From Ardenticatenaceae bacterium (GTDB lineage: Bacteria > Chloroflexota > Anaerolineae > Promineifilales > Promineifilaceae), in contig JASJCR010000005.1 of the NCBI GenBank assembly GCA_030065875.1, positions 16,460-80,459 of the forward strand: a stretch of 64,000 nt of DNA, in the 5' to 3' direction. The notes under the pieces are model-generated. The model was given only the letters and a program-made list of their open reading frames with translations, was not told the origin of the DNA and did no database searches. Below, one piece after another: positions 25,361 to 34,361 of this stretch. Position 1 is the stretch's first letter, and every line of letters starts with the position of its first letter. A program made the translations under genes and the position numbers.

Positions 25361-26336
25361 CGGAGGGGTATTTCACCCCCCAATCCGCCCGCAGCTGGTC
25401 CATCAGAGCCATCATTTTGAGGGTCTCAGCGTGGGACATGAGGTCACTTTCAAGCTTTCCGGCGCGCAGACAGGCGTGGACCTCTTCTACTTCATGAATG
25501 TAACCGTTGACCCGATAAGGCTTGTCGATCGTTTTGGCAGGCATCCCGTTCAGGTGAAGGGTCAGCTTATCCGGTCTGAAAAAAATGTCGTGAACCTTGA
25601 TATACCCTCGAGACCCCACGATAAACGCCTCTCGCGGTTTATCGATGCGCATGCTGCTGGTTAACTGGGCAATCGCCCCTGACTGGTAGCGCAGGGTGAT
25701 GGCGTTAAGTTCGTCTATACCGGTTTCCCCTAAAACGACCTGACTGCTGTGATGCTCCGGAAAGCCCAGCAGCATGGTAGCAAAGGATAGCGGATAGATG
25801 CCGATGTCGAGCAGCGCTCCGCCGCCCAGATTCGGGTCGTATAGTCGATGATGGGGATCAAAAGGCAGTTGGAAGCAAAAATCGGCTGTAATGAGGCGAA
25901 TATCACCTAAAATACCTTTATTCATCCACTGCCGAATCTGGTCAATGGCCGGAAAGAAACGCATCCACACCGCTTCCATTAAGAAGAGCCCTTTTTCCTG
26001 GGCCAATTCAATACATTCGGCCGCCTCGCGTGCGTTTAGGGTCAGTGGCTTTTCGCATAGAACGTGTTTCCTGGCGTTGAGACAGAGCTTCATATTGTCA
26101 AAATGGTTGCTGTGGGGGGTAGCGATATAAACAATATCGATATCCGGATCGGCGGCCAAAGTTTCATAGCCGGCGTAGCGACGAGGGATGTGCCACCGCT
26201 CGCCAAAAGCATTGGCTCGCTCCTGATCGCGGGAGGCTACCGCCAATAATTCAGCATCTTCTGCGGCATTTAATGATTGGGCCATCGAGCCGGCAATATT
26301 GCCCGTGGCGATGATTCCCCAGCGAAATTTGTCCAT
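25323..26336 (-). CDS. Gfo/Idh/MocA-family NAD(P)-dependent oxidoreductase
   Basis: A 337-aa sugar-type dehydrogenase. The N-terminal Rossmann motif is WGIIATGNIAGSMAQSL. IDIVYIATPHSNHFDNMKLCL and the signature CEKPLTLNAREA (Lys of EKP) follow. The C-terminal domain has GGGALLDIGIYPLSFA, the usual catalytic Asp/His region. Substrate could be a cyclic polyol or sugar. I use the ATG at 26336, preceded by GGAGGT, rather than a longer frame. The C-terminal KTTDLRNQTTE is repeat-encoded. Confidence 0.92.
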   Translation of the reverse strand: MDKFRWGIIATGNIAGSMAQSLNAAEDAELLAVASRDQERANAFGERWHIPRRYAGYETLAADPDIDIVYIATPHSNHFDNMKLCLNARKHVLCEKPLTLNAREAAECIELAQEKGLFLMEAVWMRFFPAIDQIRQWMNKGILGDIRLITADFCFQLPFDPHHRLYDPNLGGGALLDIGIYPLSFATMLLGFPEHHSSQVVLGETGIDELNAITLRYQSGAIAQLTSSMRIDKPREAFIVGSRGYIKVHDIFFRPDKLTLHLNGMPAKTIDKPYRVNGYIHEVEEVHACLRAGKLESDLMSHAETLKMMALMDQLRADWGVKYPSEKTTDLRNQTTE

Positions 26337-26458
26337 TTTACCTCCGAATTTTACGGGTCTGACCGGATTATTCACTCACCCTCAGTCGATTGTATCAGTG
26401 CTTTATTTCATAAAAATTTTTAGCCACAGATTAAGTGGTTTACAATAAATGTTATGAG

Positions 26459-26522
26459 AAAAATTGTCCGCAGATTACGCAGATGGCCGCAGATTACAGA
26501 GAAAAATCTGCGGACAATTTTT
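26459..26522 (-). terminator. Long inverted repeat, probable terminator
   Basis: Arms of 18 bases (AAAAATTGTCCGCAGATT and its exact complement) are 28 bases apart; an outer pair AGTGGTT/AACCACT widens the structure to about 26433-26535. U-runs follow in both directions. It lies after the HxlR gene and before the Gfo/Idh start. The CGCAGATTAC motif recurs in other gaps, so this is also a dispersed repeat. Confidence 0.65.
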
Positions 26523-26554
26523 TTATTAACCACTAAATTATAGATGAAGTTTAC

Positions 26555-27061
26555 CTAAGAAGGCAGCAGCGCCATCCATCTCCGGCGAAATTCCGGGTCT
26601 TCCAGGGCTTTATCCAGTCCGGGACCAGGTTCAATTTTTACCTGATGGATATCAATCGGCCGACCGCTGTTCTGATCGACTAAGATCGGCCGTAAAGGCT
26701 CACCCGTTTGGCGATCCACATAGTTAAGCGGCGGTCCATCATCGCCCGCCATCCATTTGTCGCCCCATTGTACCAGGGTCATGATAATTGGATAGAGCTC
26801 TTTCCCCTTTGCCGTCAGGCGATATTCATGGCGAGTGGGTCTCTCCTGATAGGGGACTTTGTGTAAAATGCCGTGATCGTGCAGCAGGTTGAGCCGGTCG
26901 GTTAGCAGATGACGGGTCACGTCCAGCTGGCGCTGAAAGTCGTCAAAGCGGCGCATGCCTAAAAAAGCGTTGCGCAAAATGAGCAGGGTCCAGCGATCAC
27001 CGATAATCGATAAAGTTCGGGCGATTGAGCAAGGTTCGTGTTTGATGTCGTTCCAGCGCAT
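26555..27061 (-). CDS. HxlR-family transcriptional regulator
   Basis: A 168-aa winged-helix regulator. The start MRWNDIKHEPCSIARTLSII with GDRWTLLILRNAFLGMRRFDDF is typical HxlR: a Cys near the N-terminus (C11) that in some members senses thiol stress, then the winged helix to about residue 95. The C-terminal extension (about 100-168) is longer than in simple members. I chose ATG 27061, with AAGG upstream, over TTG 27079. A divergent operator-promoter (27073-27101) links it to the molybdopterin enzyme. Confidence 0.9.
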   Translation of the reverse strand: MRWNDIKHEPCSIARTLSIIGDRWTLLILRNAFLGMRRFDDFQRQLDVTRHLLTDRLNLLHDHGILHKVPYQERPTRHEYRLTAKGKELYPIIMTLVQWGDKWMAGDDGPPLNYVDRQTGEPLRPILVDQNSGRPIDIHQVKIEPGPGLDKALEDPEFRRRWMALLPS

Positions 27062-27072
27062 AAGATTAATCC

Positions 27073-27101
27073 TTGACAAGTTCCAAAAAAGAACTTACTA
27101 T
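27073..27101 (+). promoter_or_regulatory. Promoter with embedded HxlR-type operator
   Basis: TTGACA (27073-27078), 17 bases, TACTAT (27096-27101). Between the boxes lies AAGTTC-7-GAACTT (27078-27096), an inverted repeat of HxlR operator size. A dimer there would block this promoter and sit over the HxlR gene start as well. Confidence 0.65.
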
Positions 27102-27157
27102 CGACCGTAGGTTAACAAAAAGAGAGCGGTTGTGCAATTATTTTCCCCATCCCCCTG

Positions 27158-27260
27158 CCCCCTTCCCCAAGGAAGGGGGTGATTGGCTGCGGTTGTTGGG
27201 GGCGCAAGGCGCCCCCAACAACCGCTGGTTTAGTTCCCCTCCCCCGCATCGGGGGAGGGG
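27158..27260 (+). repeat. Triple GC-rich hairpin in the leader of the molybdopterin gene
   Basis: Three stems in a row: CCCCCTTCC/GGAAGGGGG (27158-27179), a perfect 17-pair stem with an AAG loop (27189-27225, GCGGTTGTTGGGGGCGC and its complement) and CCCCTCCCCCG/CGGGGGAGGGG (27236-27260). Any transcript from the 27073 promoter must pass through all three. It may be a mobile repeat, an attenuator, or both. Confidence 0.7.
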
Positions 27261-27307
27261 TTAGGGGAGGGGGTGCAAAATTTCTTTAAAAGAAAAAGGA
27301 GTAAGAA

Positions 27308-29626
27308 ATGTCCGTTTCTTCCCGTTCGAAGCGTGAGCAATACAACGATATCCCCTGGCAGCAAACCTGCTGTATTTTATGTGCCCTCAACTGCGGTATC
27401 GAAGTCAAGGTCAAAGATGGTGAATTTGTCAAAATTCGAGGGGACAAGTCACATCCGGTTTCTGAGGGATATCTATGTCAGAAAGCCGCTCGTCTAAACC
27501 ATTATCAGAACCATTTGCGACGGATCAGACAGCCATTAAAGCGGCAGCCCAACGGGGAGTTTCAGCCGCTGGATTGGGGATCAGCTATCAAAGAAATCGC
27601 CGGCAAAATTAATCAGATCAAAAATGAGCATGGGGGAATCGCCTTTGCTTATTACGGGGGTGGGGGACAAGCCAACCATTTACCCGGGCTACACGCCTCG
27701 GCTTTGCGAGCGGCGATCGGCACCCCGTATTACTATAGCTCACTGGCCCAGGAAAAAACCGGGGATTTCTGGGTAAACGGCCGTCTCTTCGGCCGGCAAA
27801 CCTGCCATGTGACCGAAGGGATTCACGAGGCTGATTTTGTGATGCTGATCGGCACCAACTCATTTCAATCGCACGGCTTTCCTCAGGCGCGAAAAGTGCT
27901 CCGAGAAATTTCAAAAGACCCCAATCGGACCCTGGTTGTGGTGGATCCCCGACGGACCAAGACGGCTGATTTGGCTGACGTACATTTGCCGATCAAGCCG
28001 GGCACAGACGCTTTCTTGATGACCGCCATGCTGGCCCAAATGGTGCAGGAGAATTTGGTCGATCACGATTTTATCGCTGCCCGTACGGTTGGGTTTGAGC
28101 AGCTGGCCGATTTGCTGGGGGACGTCGATGTGTCCGACTACATCGCTCGCTGCGAACTGGATGAGTCGGTTGTTCGGCAGGTGACCCGCGATTTGGCGGC
28201 GGCCACGGCCGCCAGCACCCGTCACGATTTGGGGGTGGAGATGAGCCTACACAGTACCCTCAACACGTATCTGGAAAAATTGCTCTTTTTATTTACCGGT
28301 AACTTTGGCAAGCCGGGTGCCAACAATCTGCATACTCAATTTGCTCCGCTAATCGGTCACTCGCCGGATTTTCACCACCAGGGAAATCGCAGGACCAAGG
28401 TGAGCAACATGGCCGAAATTAGCAAAATTTATCCGCCAAACATACTGCCTCAAGAGGTGTTGAGCGATCAGCCGGACCGCCTGCGAGCGCTGATCGTTGA
28501 CAGCTCTAATCCGATGCAAACCGCAGCTGACACCCAGGCGTACCGGGAGGCATTTGCAGCGCTCGATCTGGTCGTCGTCATCGATGTGGCCATGACTGAA
28601 ACGGCCGAACATGCAGATTATATTTTGCCCGCTCAAACCCAGTATGAAAAAAGCGAAGCGGCGTTTTTTACCTTTATGTTTCCGGAAAATTTCTTTTATC
28701 TGCGCAAGCCGATTGTTGAACCGCAAGGGGATACGCTGCCCGAACCGGAAATTTATCGCCGTCTTCTCGTGGCCATGGGTGAACTCCCGGATGATTTCCC
28801 CGAGCTGGAAAAACTGGCCAGAGAGTACGTGGCTCAGCCAGAATCTGGATCGTTTGCCATGGCGTTTCAGATGGCCCTGGCTCAAAATAAAAATTGGTCT
28901 TCGCTGGCCTCGGTGATTCTTTATGCGACGTTAGGAAAGGCGCTCCCGCCGGAAAAACAGTCTGCGGCCGCTTTGTGGGGCGTATGTCAATTTTATGCGC
29001 ATCGATATCAGGAACAGGTTCGCCGGGCCGGTTATGACGGGGTGGGCCATATGCTGGGTGAAAATTTATTTCGGGCGATATTGGACGATCCTACTGCCGT
29101 GCCGATTAGCAAACACACCTATGAAGAGGCGTGGTCGTTGATTCGCCACGATGATGGAAAAATTCACCTGTGGATTCCCGAAATGGTTGAAGAAATCCTC
29201 GACTTGGCGGTTGAAGAAGCCGTGCTTGATCCCGATTTTCCACTCATCCTAGCGGCTGGTGAGCGGCGAGATTACAACGCCAATCAAATTGTGCGCGATC
29301 CAAACTGGCGGCGAAACGACCGGGATGGAGCCCTGCGCATTCACCCTGACGATGCAGCGGATTCCGGAGTTGTTGATGGGGCGCGGGTGCGGTGTGAAAC
29401 CTCGCGCGGTGGCATTGAAGTGACGGCCGCCATTGACCCTGCGCAGCGTCGCGGCTTTTTGTCTTTGCCGCATGGATACGGATTGGAATACCCCGATTTA
29501 CAATCTGAAGAGATGGTTCAGGTTGGCCCTCGACTCAATGAAATTACCTCGGCCGCGTGGTGTGACCCGATTGCCAAGACGCCGTATCATAAGTATATTC
29601 CGGTGCGGGTTCAGCCGGTGGGGTAA
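27308..29626 (+). CDS. Molybdopterin-dependent oxidoreductase
   Basis: A 772-aa DMSO-reductase-family enzyme of formate-dehydrogenase-like type, cytoplasmic (no Tat signal). The N-terminal 4Fe-4S site is C22-x2-C25-x3-C29-x27-C57. The molybdopterin domains follow (GGGGQANHLPGLHASALRAA, VVVDPRRTKTADLADVHLPIKPGTD, FTGNFGKPGANN), and the C-terminal dinucleotide domain is about 640-772 (LILAAGERRDYNANQIVRDPNW). No cytochrome or ferredoxin subunit is adjacent. The downstream FmdE-like gene suggests formate or another one-carbon or molybdenum-linked reaction. ATG with GGAG. Probably under HxlR control. Confidence 0.9.
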   Translation: MSVSSRSKREQYNDIPWQQTCCILCALNCGIEVKVKDGEFVKIRGDKSHPVSEGYLCQKAARLNHYQNHLRRIRQPLKRQPNGEFQPLDWGSAIKEIAGKINQIKNEHGGIAFAYYGGGGQANHLPGLHASALRAAIGTPYYYSSLAQEKTGDFWVNGRLFGRQTCHVTEGIHEADFVMLIGTNSFQSHGFPQARKVLREISKDPNRTLVVVDPRRTKTADLADVHLPIKPGTDAFLMTAMLAQMVQENLVDHDFIAARTVGFEQLADLLGDVDVSDYIARCELDESVVRQVTRDLAAATAASTRHDLGVEMSLHSTLNTYLEKLLFLFTGNFGKPGANNLHTQFAPLIGHSPDFHHQGNRRTKVSNMAEISKIYPPNILPQEVLSDQPDRLRALIVDSSNPMQTAADTQAYREAFAALDLVVVIDVAMTETAEHADYILPAQTQYEKSEAAFFTFMFPENFFYLRKPIVEPQGDTLPEPEIYRRLLVAMGELPDDFPELEKLAREYVAQPESGSFAMAFQMALAQNKNWSSLASVILYATLGKALPPEKQSAAALWGVCQFYAHRYQEQVRRAGYDGVGHMLGENLFRAILDDPTAVPISKHTYEEAWSLIRHDDGKIHLWIPEMVEEILDLAVEEAVLDPDFPLILAAGERRDYNANQIVRDPNWRRNDRDGALRIHPDDAADSGVVDGARVRCETSRGGIEVTAAIDPAQRRGFLSLPHGYGLEYPDLQSEEMVQVGPRLNEITSAAWCDPIAKTPYHKYIPVRVQPVG

Positions 29627-29695
29627 GGGTTGGTTATTGGTGTAGTTGTGTAAAGGATCAATCGAACTAATCGTAAATCGTATTTCGTATCTCCT

Positions 29696-30328
29696 ATGTC
29701 TTTCGATCACATTCACGTTGATATCAGCGAAGTAGATCTTCAGCCTCGGCTTGAGCCACTGCTGCAAAAAGCGGCCGCCTGGCACCATCATCTCTGTCCG
29801 CGGCAGGTGTTGGGGGTGCGTATTGGCCTGGCTGGCGCGGCCGCGTTGGGGTTTGAGGTGCCGCGCAACGATAAAAAGATGGTTGTTTTTGTAGAAACAG
29901 ACGGCTGTTTTATTAGCGGCGTTCAGGCGGCGACCGGTTTAAGCGTCAATCGGCGGACCTTGCGCATCATCGACCTCGGCCGAATCGGGGTTACTTTTGT
30001 CAACGTCAAAAGTGAGAAAGCTGTGCGCGTAGCGCCGCAGCTGGACGTGCGCGAGAAAGTATGGCGTTATGTGGGGAAGGATCAACGGCGTCGATATTTT
30101 GCCATGCTTGAAGGGTATCAGAAGATGCCGGATCGTGAATTACTGCATATCGAGAAAGTTCGGCTTTCCAGTACACTACGCGAAATATTAAGCCGGCCGG
30201 GCGTGCGCGTGAACTGCCAGCAGTGCGGCGAAGAAATCATCAACGAACGCGAAGTGATGATCGATGGGCAAGTGTTGTGCCGGGCGTGTGCGGGGCAAGG
30301 ATATTATCAAATAATCAATCGTCAATAG
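29696..30328 (+). CDS. FmdE-family protein
   Basis: A 210-aa protein like subunit E of formylmethanofuran dehydrogenase, found in many bacteria next to molybdopterin enzymes. The N-terminal FmdE domain has WHHHLCPRQVLGVRIGLAGA and VETDGCFISGVQAATG (Cys/His metal site). The C-terminus carries a zinc-ribbon CQQCGEEI..CRACAG. It may help insert or mature the metal cofactor of the upstream enzyme. No ribosome site is seen; the 5' region is a 7-base-period tract (AAATCGT ATTTCGT ATCTCCT). Confidence 0.85.
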   Translation: MSFDHIHVDISEVDLQPRLEPLLQKAAAWHHHLCPRQVLGVRIGLAGAAALGFEVPRNDKKMVVFVETDGCFISGVQAATGLSVNRRTLRIIDLGRIGVTFVNVKSEKAVRVAPQLDVREKVWRYVGKDQRRRYFAMLEGYQKMPDRELLHIEKVRLSSTLREILSRPGVRVNCQQCGEEIINEREVMIDGQVLCRACAGQGYYQIINRQ

Positions 30329-30339
30329 TCAATTGACCA

Positions 30340-30666
30340 TTATTCTGATTTTGCGCGCACGGCCGCATCAAAGGCGATTTGACCCCAATGCCGCGCTTCA
30401 GACGGCTCATCATAAATGACTTCAGGAGCGGTGTAGTACGACATTTTGACCATTTTGCCCCCTTTGTCATACATAAAAGGGGACATCCCTTCCGCTTCAA
30501 ACAGGGGCTCACTTTGGGCGTCGACCTTCAAATACAGGACATCATCGGCCACGAGGCCAAACATCAACCCGTCGCGATAGATGCCGTACCCACCGAACAT
30601 CTTCCGGGTTTTAATCGCGCCGAATTCTTGAAAGACGTCTTTTAGATAAGTGATAAATTCGCTCAT
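30340..30666 (-). CDS. TfoX/Sxy N-terminal domain protein
   Basis: A 108-aa protein made of the TfoX N-terminal domain only: FQEFGAIKTRKMFGGYGIYRDGLMFGLV, then YLKVDAQSEPLFEAEG and MSYYTAPEVIYDEPSEARHW. Full-length TfoX regulates competence in gammaproteobacteria; the single-domain forms are widespread and their role is unclear. It is convergent with the FmdE-like gene, with a heptamer tract (CAATCGT CAATAGT) between. Confidence 0.85.
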   Translation of the reverse strand: MSEFITYLKDVFQEFGAIKTRKMFGGYGIYRDGLMFGLVADDVLYLKVDAQSEPLFEAEGMSPFMYDKGGKMVKMSYYTAPEVIYDEPSEARHWGQIAFDAAVRAKSE

Positions 30667-30711
30667 TTATTCGTTTCCCTTGCTGTAAAATTTGCAGCAA
30701 TCTGTGTGGGT

Positions 30712-30743
30712 GTGTAAAGGCTTGGCTAGCCAAGCCCCTACAC
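30712..30743. repeat. Palindromic intergenic repeat
   Basis: GTGTA-aa-GGCTTGGCTAGCCAAGCC-cc-TACAC: a perfect 18-base palindrome inside a further 5-base inverted pair. It lies in the 178-base gap before the TfoX-like gene and after the DUF1501 gene; no other feature is seen in that gap. Confidence 0.65.
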
Positions 30744-30844
30744 CGGTTTCATCCTGGCCGCCTGTCCATAGCCTGAACGCGACAAGGACGGTCGGCATTG
30801 TGAAGAAGCGCAAAAAGCAAATTTACAAAATTTTGCGAAAAGAA

Positions 30845-32332
30845 TCAACGGGTGACCAGCGGCAGGAAGAGCTCATCGGTCACTTCCCCCGGGGTGAGGG
30901 TGCGATTGAGGAACCCGAGAGGCATTTGCTTGGTGGACACATCATAGAAGCGGCCGATATTCGGGAAGACCATCGGCAGATCGCTGGGAGCGACCCCCAA
31001 CCACATGGCCAGCTCGGCAAAATATTCATCACACGAGGTCGTGGGGATTAATCGGCCGCGGCCGGTATCAAGCGGATTGTCTTCATAAAGGGCTGGATAC
31101 TCCCCATAAATATTCCCGCCGTTTACCGCAGCGCCCATGACCATGTGATTGCCGCCCCAGGCGTGATCCGATCCTTGCCCATTGGATGTCAGGGTGCGAC
31201 CAAAATCACTGGCTGTAAATGTCGTGACCGCATGCTGCAGGTTGATCTCCCCAAGCGCATCGTAAAACTCTTTTAACCCCTTACTGACAATGGACAACAT
31301 CTCCACCTGATTGTTGAGGACTTCATCGTGATGATCCCAGCCGCCAAACAAAATGAAGTAGGTTTGGCGCCGGAAACCAAGCGTTTGACGAGCGGCAATT
31401 GATTTAGCCACCATCGACAGATCATTTGAAAGCTCATTATCTGAAAACTGGGTGGCAAAAGGGGATACGTTGGCAATAGAAGTGGCGAATAAATCTGCCC
31501 CATCAATAGCTGAGCGGGTGGTGTTGGCAAACGTTTGTTCAAAGAGGTTTTGATATTGCAAATCAAGCATCGATTCGATGGCCGCATTTTGGAACACGTG
31601 TCGTGACCACGAATTATCATCATGACCGTGAATTTGAATGGCCCCATTTCCAGATGAGGAGATGCTATATTCGGTCAAAGAGGTGCCGGTTTGGAACAAG
31701 TTGGTGCCTGCCAGCGAGATATTCATCGAAATTTTGTCGCTGTCGTTTAGCGAGTGGAGCAAATCGGCCGTTCGGCCGCCCCAGCCAAACCCGGTGCGCT
31801 TATCGGGCACGGACGTTTGCCAATGCATAATTTGATCGCTGTGAGAGTAGAGACCAAGCGGCAGCTTATTTAAACCTGATTCGTACCCCGACTTGGTGGT
31901 TGGTTCGACGAGGGTGCCAACATTGGCCACAAACGCCAAATTGCCATCGTTGAACAGTTGGGCGACCTCAGGCATCGATGGATGAAGCCCAAATTGCCGT
32001 CCTGGCTGGTTTCCAGGCGTGATCGGCAGCAAATTTCCTTTCGGTAACGCTAAATCGGCCCGGATCTGAGCATATTCGCTGTAGCCGCTGTCGTCGCTCG
32101 GCACCAGCATATTAAAGGAGTCGTTGCCACCCGCCAGAAAAATACACACGAGCGCTCGAAAATCATTTCCGAAGGCCAGTGAATCAGCCGAAGCCGAGGG
32201 AGCGCGCAGCGTTTCGGCCGCCGCTGAGTTGGCCATGCGCAAATTGAGCAGGGTTGAATAAAGAGAGGCCGAGCCCACGGCCGCGCAGCTGGCGCTGCCC
32301 AAAAATTGTCGTCGATTGATCTTAGTTGTCAT
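30845..32332 (-). CDS. DUF1501 protein, Tat-exported
   Basis: A 495-aa exported protein. NRRQFLGSASCAAVGSASL near the N-terminus is a twin-arginine signal. The body matches DUF1501, a family related to alkaline-phosphatase/sulfatase folds (FLAGGNDSFNMLVP, GRQFGLHPSMPEVAQLFN, FILFGGWDHHDE, FTASDFGRTL, HAWGGNHMVMG). The C-terminus is DELFLPLVTR, a tail like that of three other exported proteins here. It follows the DUF1800 gene by 91 bases, the usual pairing. The pair's function is unknown. Confidence 0.92.
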   Translation of the reverse strand: MTTKINRRQFLGSASCAAVGSASLYSTLLNLRMANSAAAETLRAPSASADSLAFGNDFRALVCIFLAGGNDSFNMLVPSDDSGYSEYAQIRADLALPKGNLLPITPGNQPGRQFGLHPSMPEVAQLFNDGNLAFVANVGTLVEPTTKSGYESGLNKLPLGLYSHSDQIMHWQTSVPDKRTGFGWGGRTADLLHSLNDSDKISMNISLAGTNLFQTGTSLTEYSISSSGNGAIQIHGHDDNSWSRHVFQNAAIESMLDLQYQNLFEQTFANTTRSAIDGADLFATSIANVSPFATQFSDNELSNDLSMVAKSIAARQTLGFRRQTYFILFGGWDHHDEVLNNQVEMLSIVSKGLKEFYDALGEINLQHAVTTFTASDFGRTLTSNGQGSDHAWGGNHMVMGAAVNGGNIYGEYPALYEDNPLDTGRGRLIPTTSCDEYFAELAMWLGVAPSDLPMVFPNIGRFYDVSTKQMPLGFLNRTLTPGEVTDELFLPLVTR

Positions 32333-32423
32333 GGTAATTATTCTTTCAGCAGGTGGCGAAGATTAGGGTTAGAAAAATCCGTGCCATCCGCGGCTAAATA
32401 TATTTATTTATGATATAGAGCAC

Positions 32424-34145
32424 TTAAACCTGAATGGCATATTCCGGGCACATCATAAAAAGAAACATGGCGAATTGGACGATCCGTTCTTGATTCGATG
32501 TGCTGTTCGCGTAGCCGCTGACGGCCGTTTTAATGATCGCCCGCATTTCGCTGGACATCGTCCCGTATGTCAAAAGAAGGTCGAGATGATCGAGTAGGCT
32601 GTCAATATCGTTGACCAGCGTTAGCTCATAACTCAAATCGGCTTCCGGTTGATCGATCGTGTGAATTTGTCCTTTGACCGGCTGCTGCGGGCCGGGCAAA
32701 TTGAACACGTAATTCCAATCAATGCGTGAATACCAAAAATTGATTGTCGAGATGGCGCTGTAGCTGTTCATCAGCTGAAATTCCGGTCCGGTAAGCCCGG
32801 CCGCTCCCATCGCCCCCGGCGGCCGATAATCGGGTGAGAAGAAATTAAAAACGCTGGGTGAGTTAAACATATACTGCAAGAGGTCCTCTTCCGCGCTCCA
32901 ACCGCCATCCCAAAATTTGTTTTGGGGATTATCGTAGTGAAATGTCCGCAGCAGCTGAGTAAACCGGAAAAACGGTTCGCGCAGTTTCCCGTTGTGCTGA
33001 TCGGTAATAAAAGCGGGATTGCGTGCCTCATCGTCAAGCAGGATCGCTTTGATGACCGCCTTCATGTCACCGCGCACGTTGGACCCGTTGTTATTAAACA
33101 CCGCGGTGACTCGGGCGATATACGCCGGTGATGGGTTGGATTTAACCAGGCGCTGGATGAGCTGCCGGCCGATAAATGGCCCGACGTTGGGGTGATTAAA
33201 TAGATGATCGAGGGCTTCATTGACGTCTTGCATGCCGGTTTGCCCGGCCGAGACCACATAATTGTTGAGGAGCGTCTTTGATCCTGGCTCATGTTCATCA
33301 TTCCACATTTTCATCGGCCGAGTGGCGGTATAGGGGTTGAGCCAGCCGCTGGTAAACGAGGGGTTCCAGAAAATGTGAGGATCCCCTTCAAAATCATAGG
33401 TCAGGCCGGTAAAGATTTTGGCAAATTCGGTGATGTGGGAATTGTCATACGTGGGGATCGGATTTGAATTGCCATCGAGGATTTGGCTGCCGTCGTCATT
33501 GAGCAAAAAGAGCCCGATGGTAAACAACTGCATCAATTCCCGAGCGTAATTTTCATCCGGAAAACGGTTGGTGGCCACGTCGGTTTTGCGGTTCCCGGCA
33601 TGACTCAAATAATTTCCCATCAGTGGACTTAAGGTTACGTCCTGCAGCAAATCGCGGAAGTTGCCAAAGGCGTTGCGCAGCAGCATGTCGTACCAGTCGG
33701 CCGCACCGTTGGCGACCCCCCAAATGTCGTCTTTTTCGGTAGAAATGACAAAAATTTCGCTTAGGGCCAGGGCCACCCGCTGCCGCAGCAGATCGGTGCC
33801 GTTCATGATCATGTCCCACATCGCGTAGCGAAACAGGCGACGTGGGGCCTGCTCTTCCCCGATCGTCGACTGGTCGAAGAGGTGGGTGTTCAGGTAATTG
33901 AGGATTTGACTTTGGGGCAGGGAAAACTGCTGGTCAATCCAATTTTCAATACCGCCTGATGCCACCTGCTGGATCAAAGCAAGATCAGCCCCCAGAGTGG
34001 CCTGTGCCAAAAAGCGGGAGGCGTTTTGCTCGGCCGTGAGCGTGGCGTTCCGCACCGCGGCCGTCTTGGCCTCCGTATCCCCCGGAGAGGAAGAAGGTTT
34101 GATCATTTGCCGGAAAAACGTGCGGCGGTCGGTCGTTCTACTCAT
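32424..34145 (-). CDS. DUF1800 protein
   Basis: A 573-aa protein of the DUF1800 family, constantly paired with DUF1501. An N-terminal RRTFFRQM could be a weak Tat-like motif, but no strong hydrophobic stretch follows. Family blocks seen are SRFLAQATLGADLALIQQV, WIDQQFSLP, RVALALSEIFVIS, DENYARELMQLFTIGLF, FNHPNVGPFIGRQLIQRLV, KAIILDDEAR and SVFNFFSPDYRPPG. It heads the two-gene unit. I infer that the two proteins work together outside the membrane. Confidence 0.92.
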   Translation of the reverse strand: MSRTTDRRTFFRQMIKPSSSPGDTEAKTAAVRNATLTAEQNASRFLAQATLGADLALIQQVASGGIENWIDQQFSLPQSQILNYLNTHLFDQSTIGEEQAPRRLFRYAMWDMIMNGTDLLRQRVALALSEIFVISTEKDDIWGVANGAADWYDMLLRNAFGNFRDLLQDVTLSPLMGNYLSHAGNRKTDVATNRFPDENYARELMQLFTIGLFLLNDDGSQILDGNSNPIPTYDNSHITEFAKIFTGLTYDFEGDPHIFWNPSFTSGWLNPYTATRPMKMWNDEHEPGSKTLLNNYVVSAGQTGMQDVNEALDHLFNHPNVGPFIGRQLIQRLVKSNPSPAYIARVTAVFNNNGSNVRGDMKAVIKAILLDDEARNPAFITDQHNGKLREPFFRFTQLLRTFHYDNPQNKFWDGGWSAEEDLLQYMFNSPSVFNFFSPDYRPPGAMGAAGLTGPEFQLMNSYSAISTINFWYSRIDWNYVFNLPGPQQPVKGQIHTIDQPEADLSYELTLVNDIDSLLDHLDLLLTYGTMSSEMRAIIKTAVSGYANSTSNQERIVQFAMFLFMMCPEYAIQV

Positions 34146-34361
34146 GGGCGCTCTTCTCCTGAATTTAAAAACCCTGCACCATTGGTAATAAAACCCTGTT
34201 TATCAATTCTTGGCGATAAATCTTATTACAGGAAAAGTGTCAATAAAAGTTGCAGGAAATATAAAATTGAGGACCAGGGTTAATTATTGGTATGGTTTAA
34301 CCGATATTTCGAGGCATAATTGTGAATCAGTCATTTCACCTCAACATCAAAGAAAAAAACC

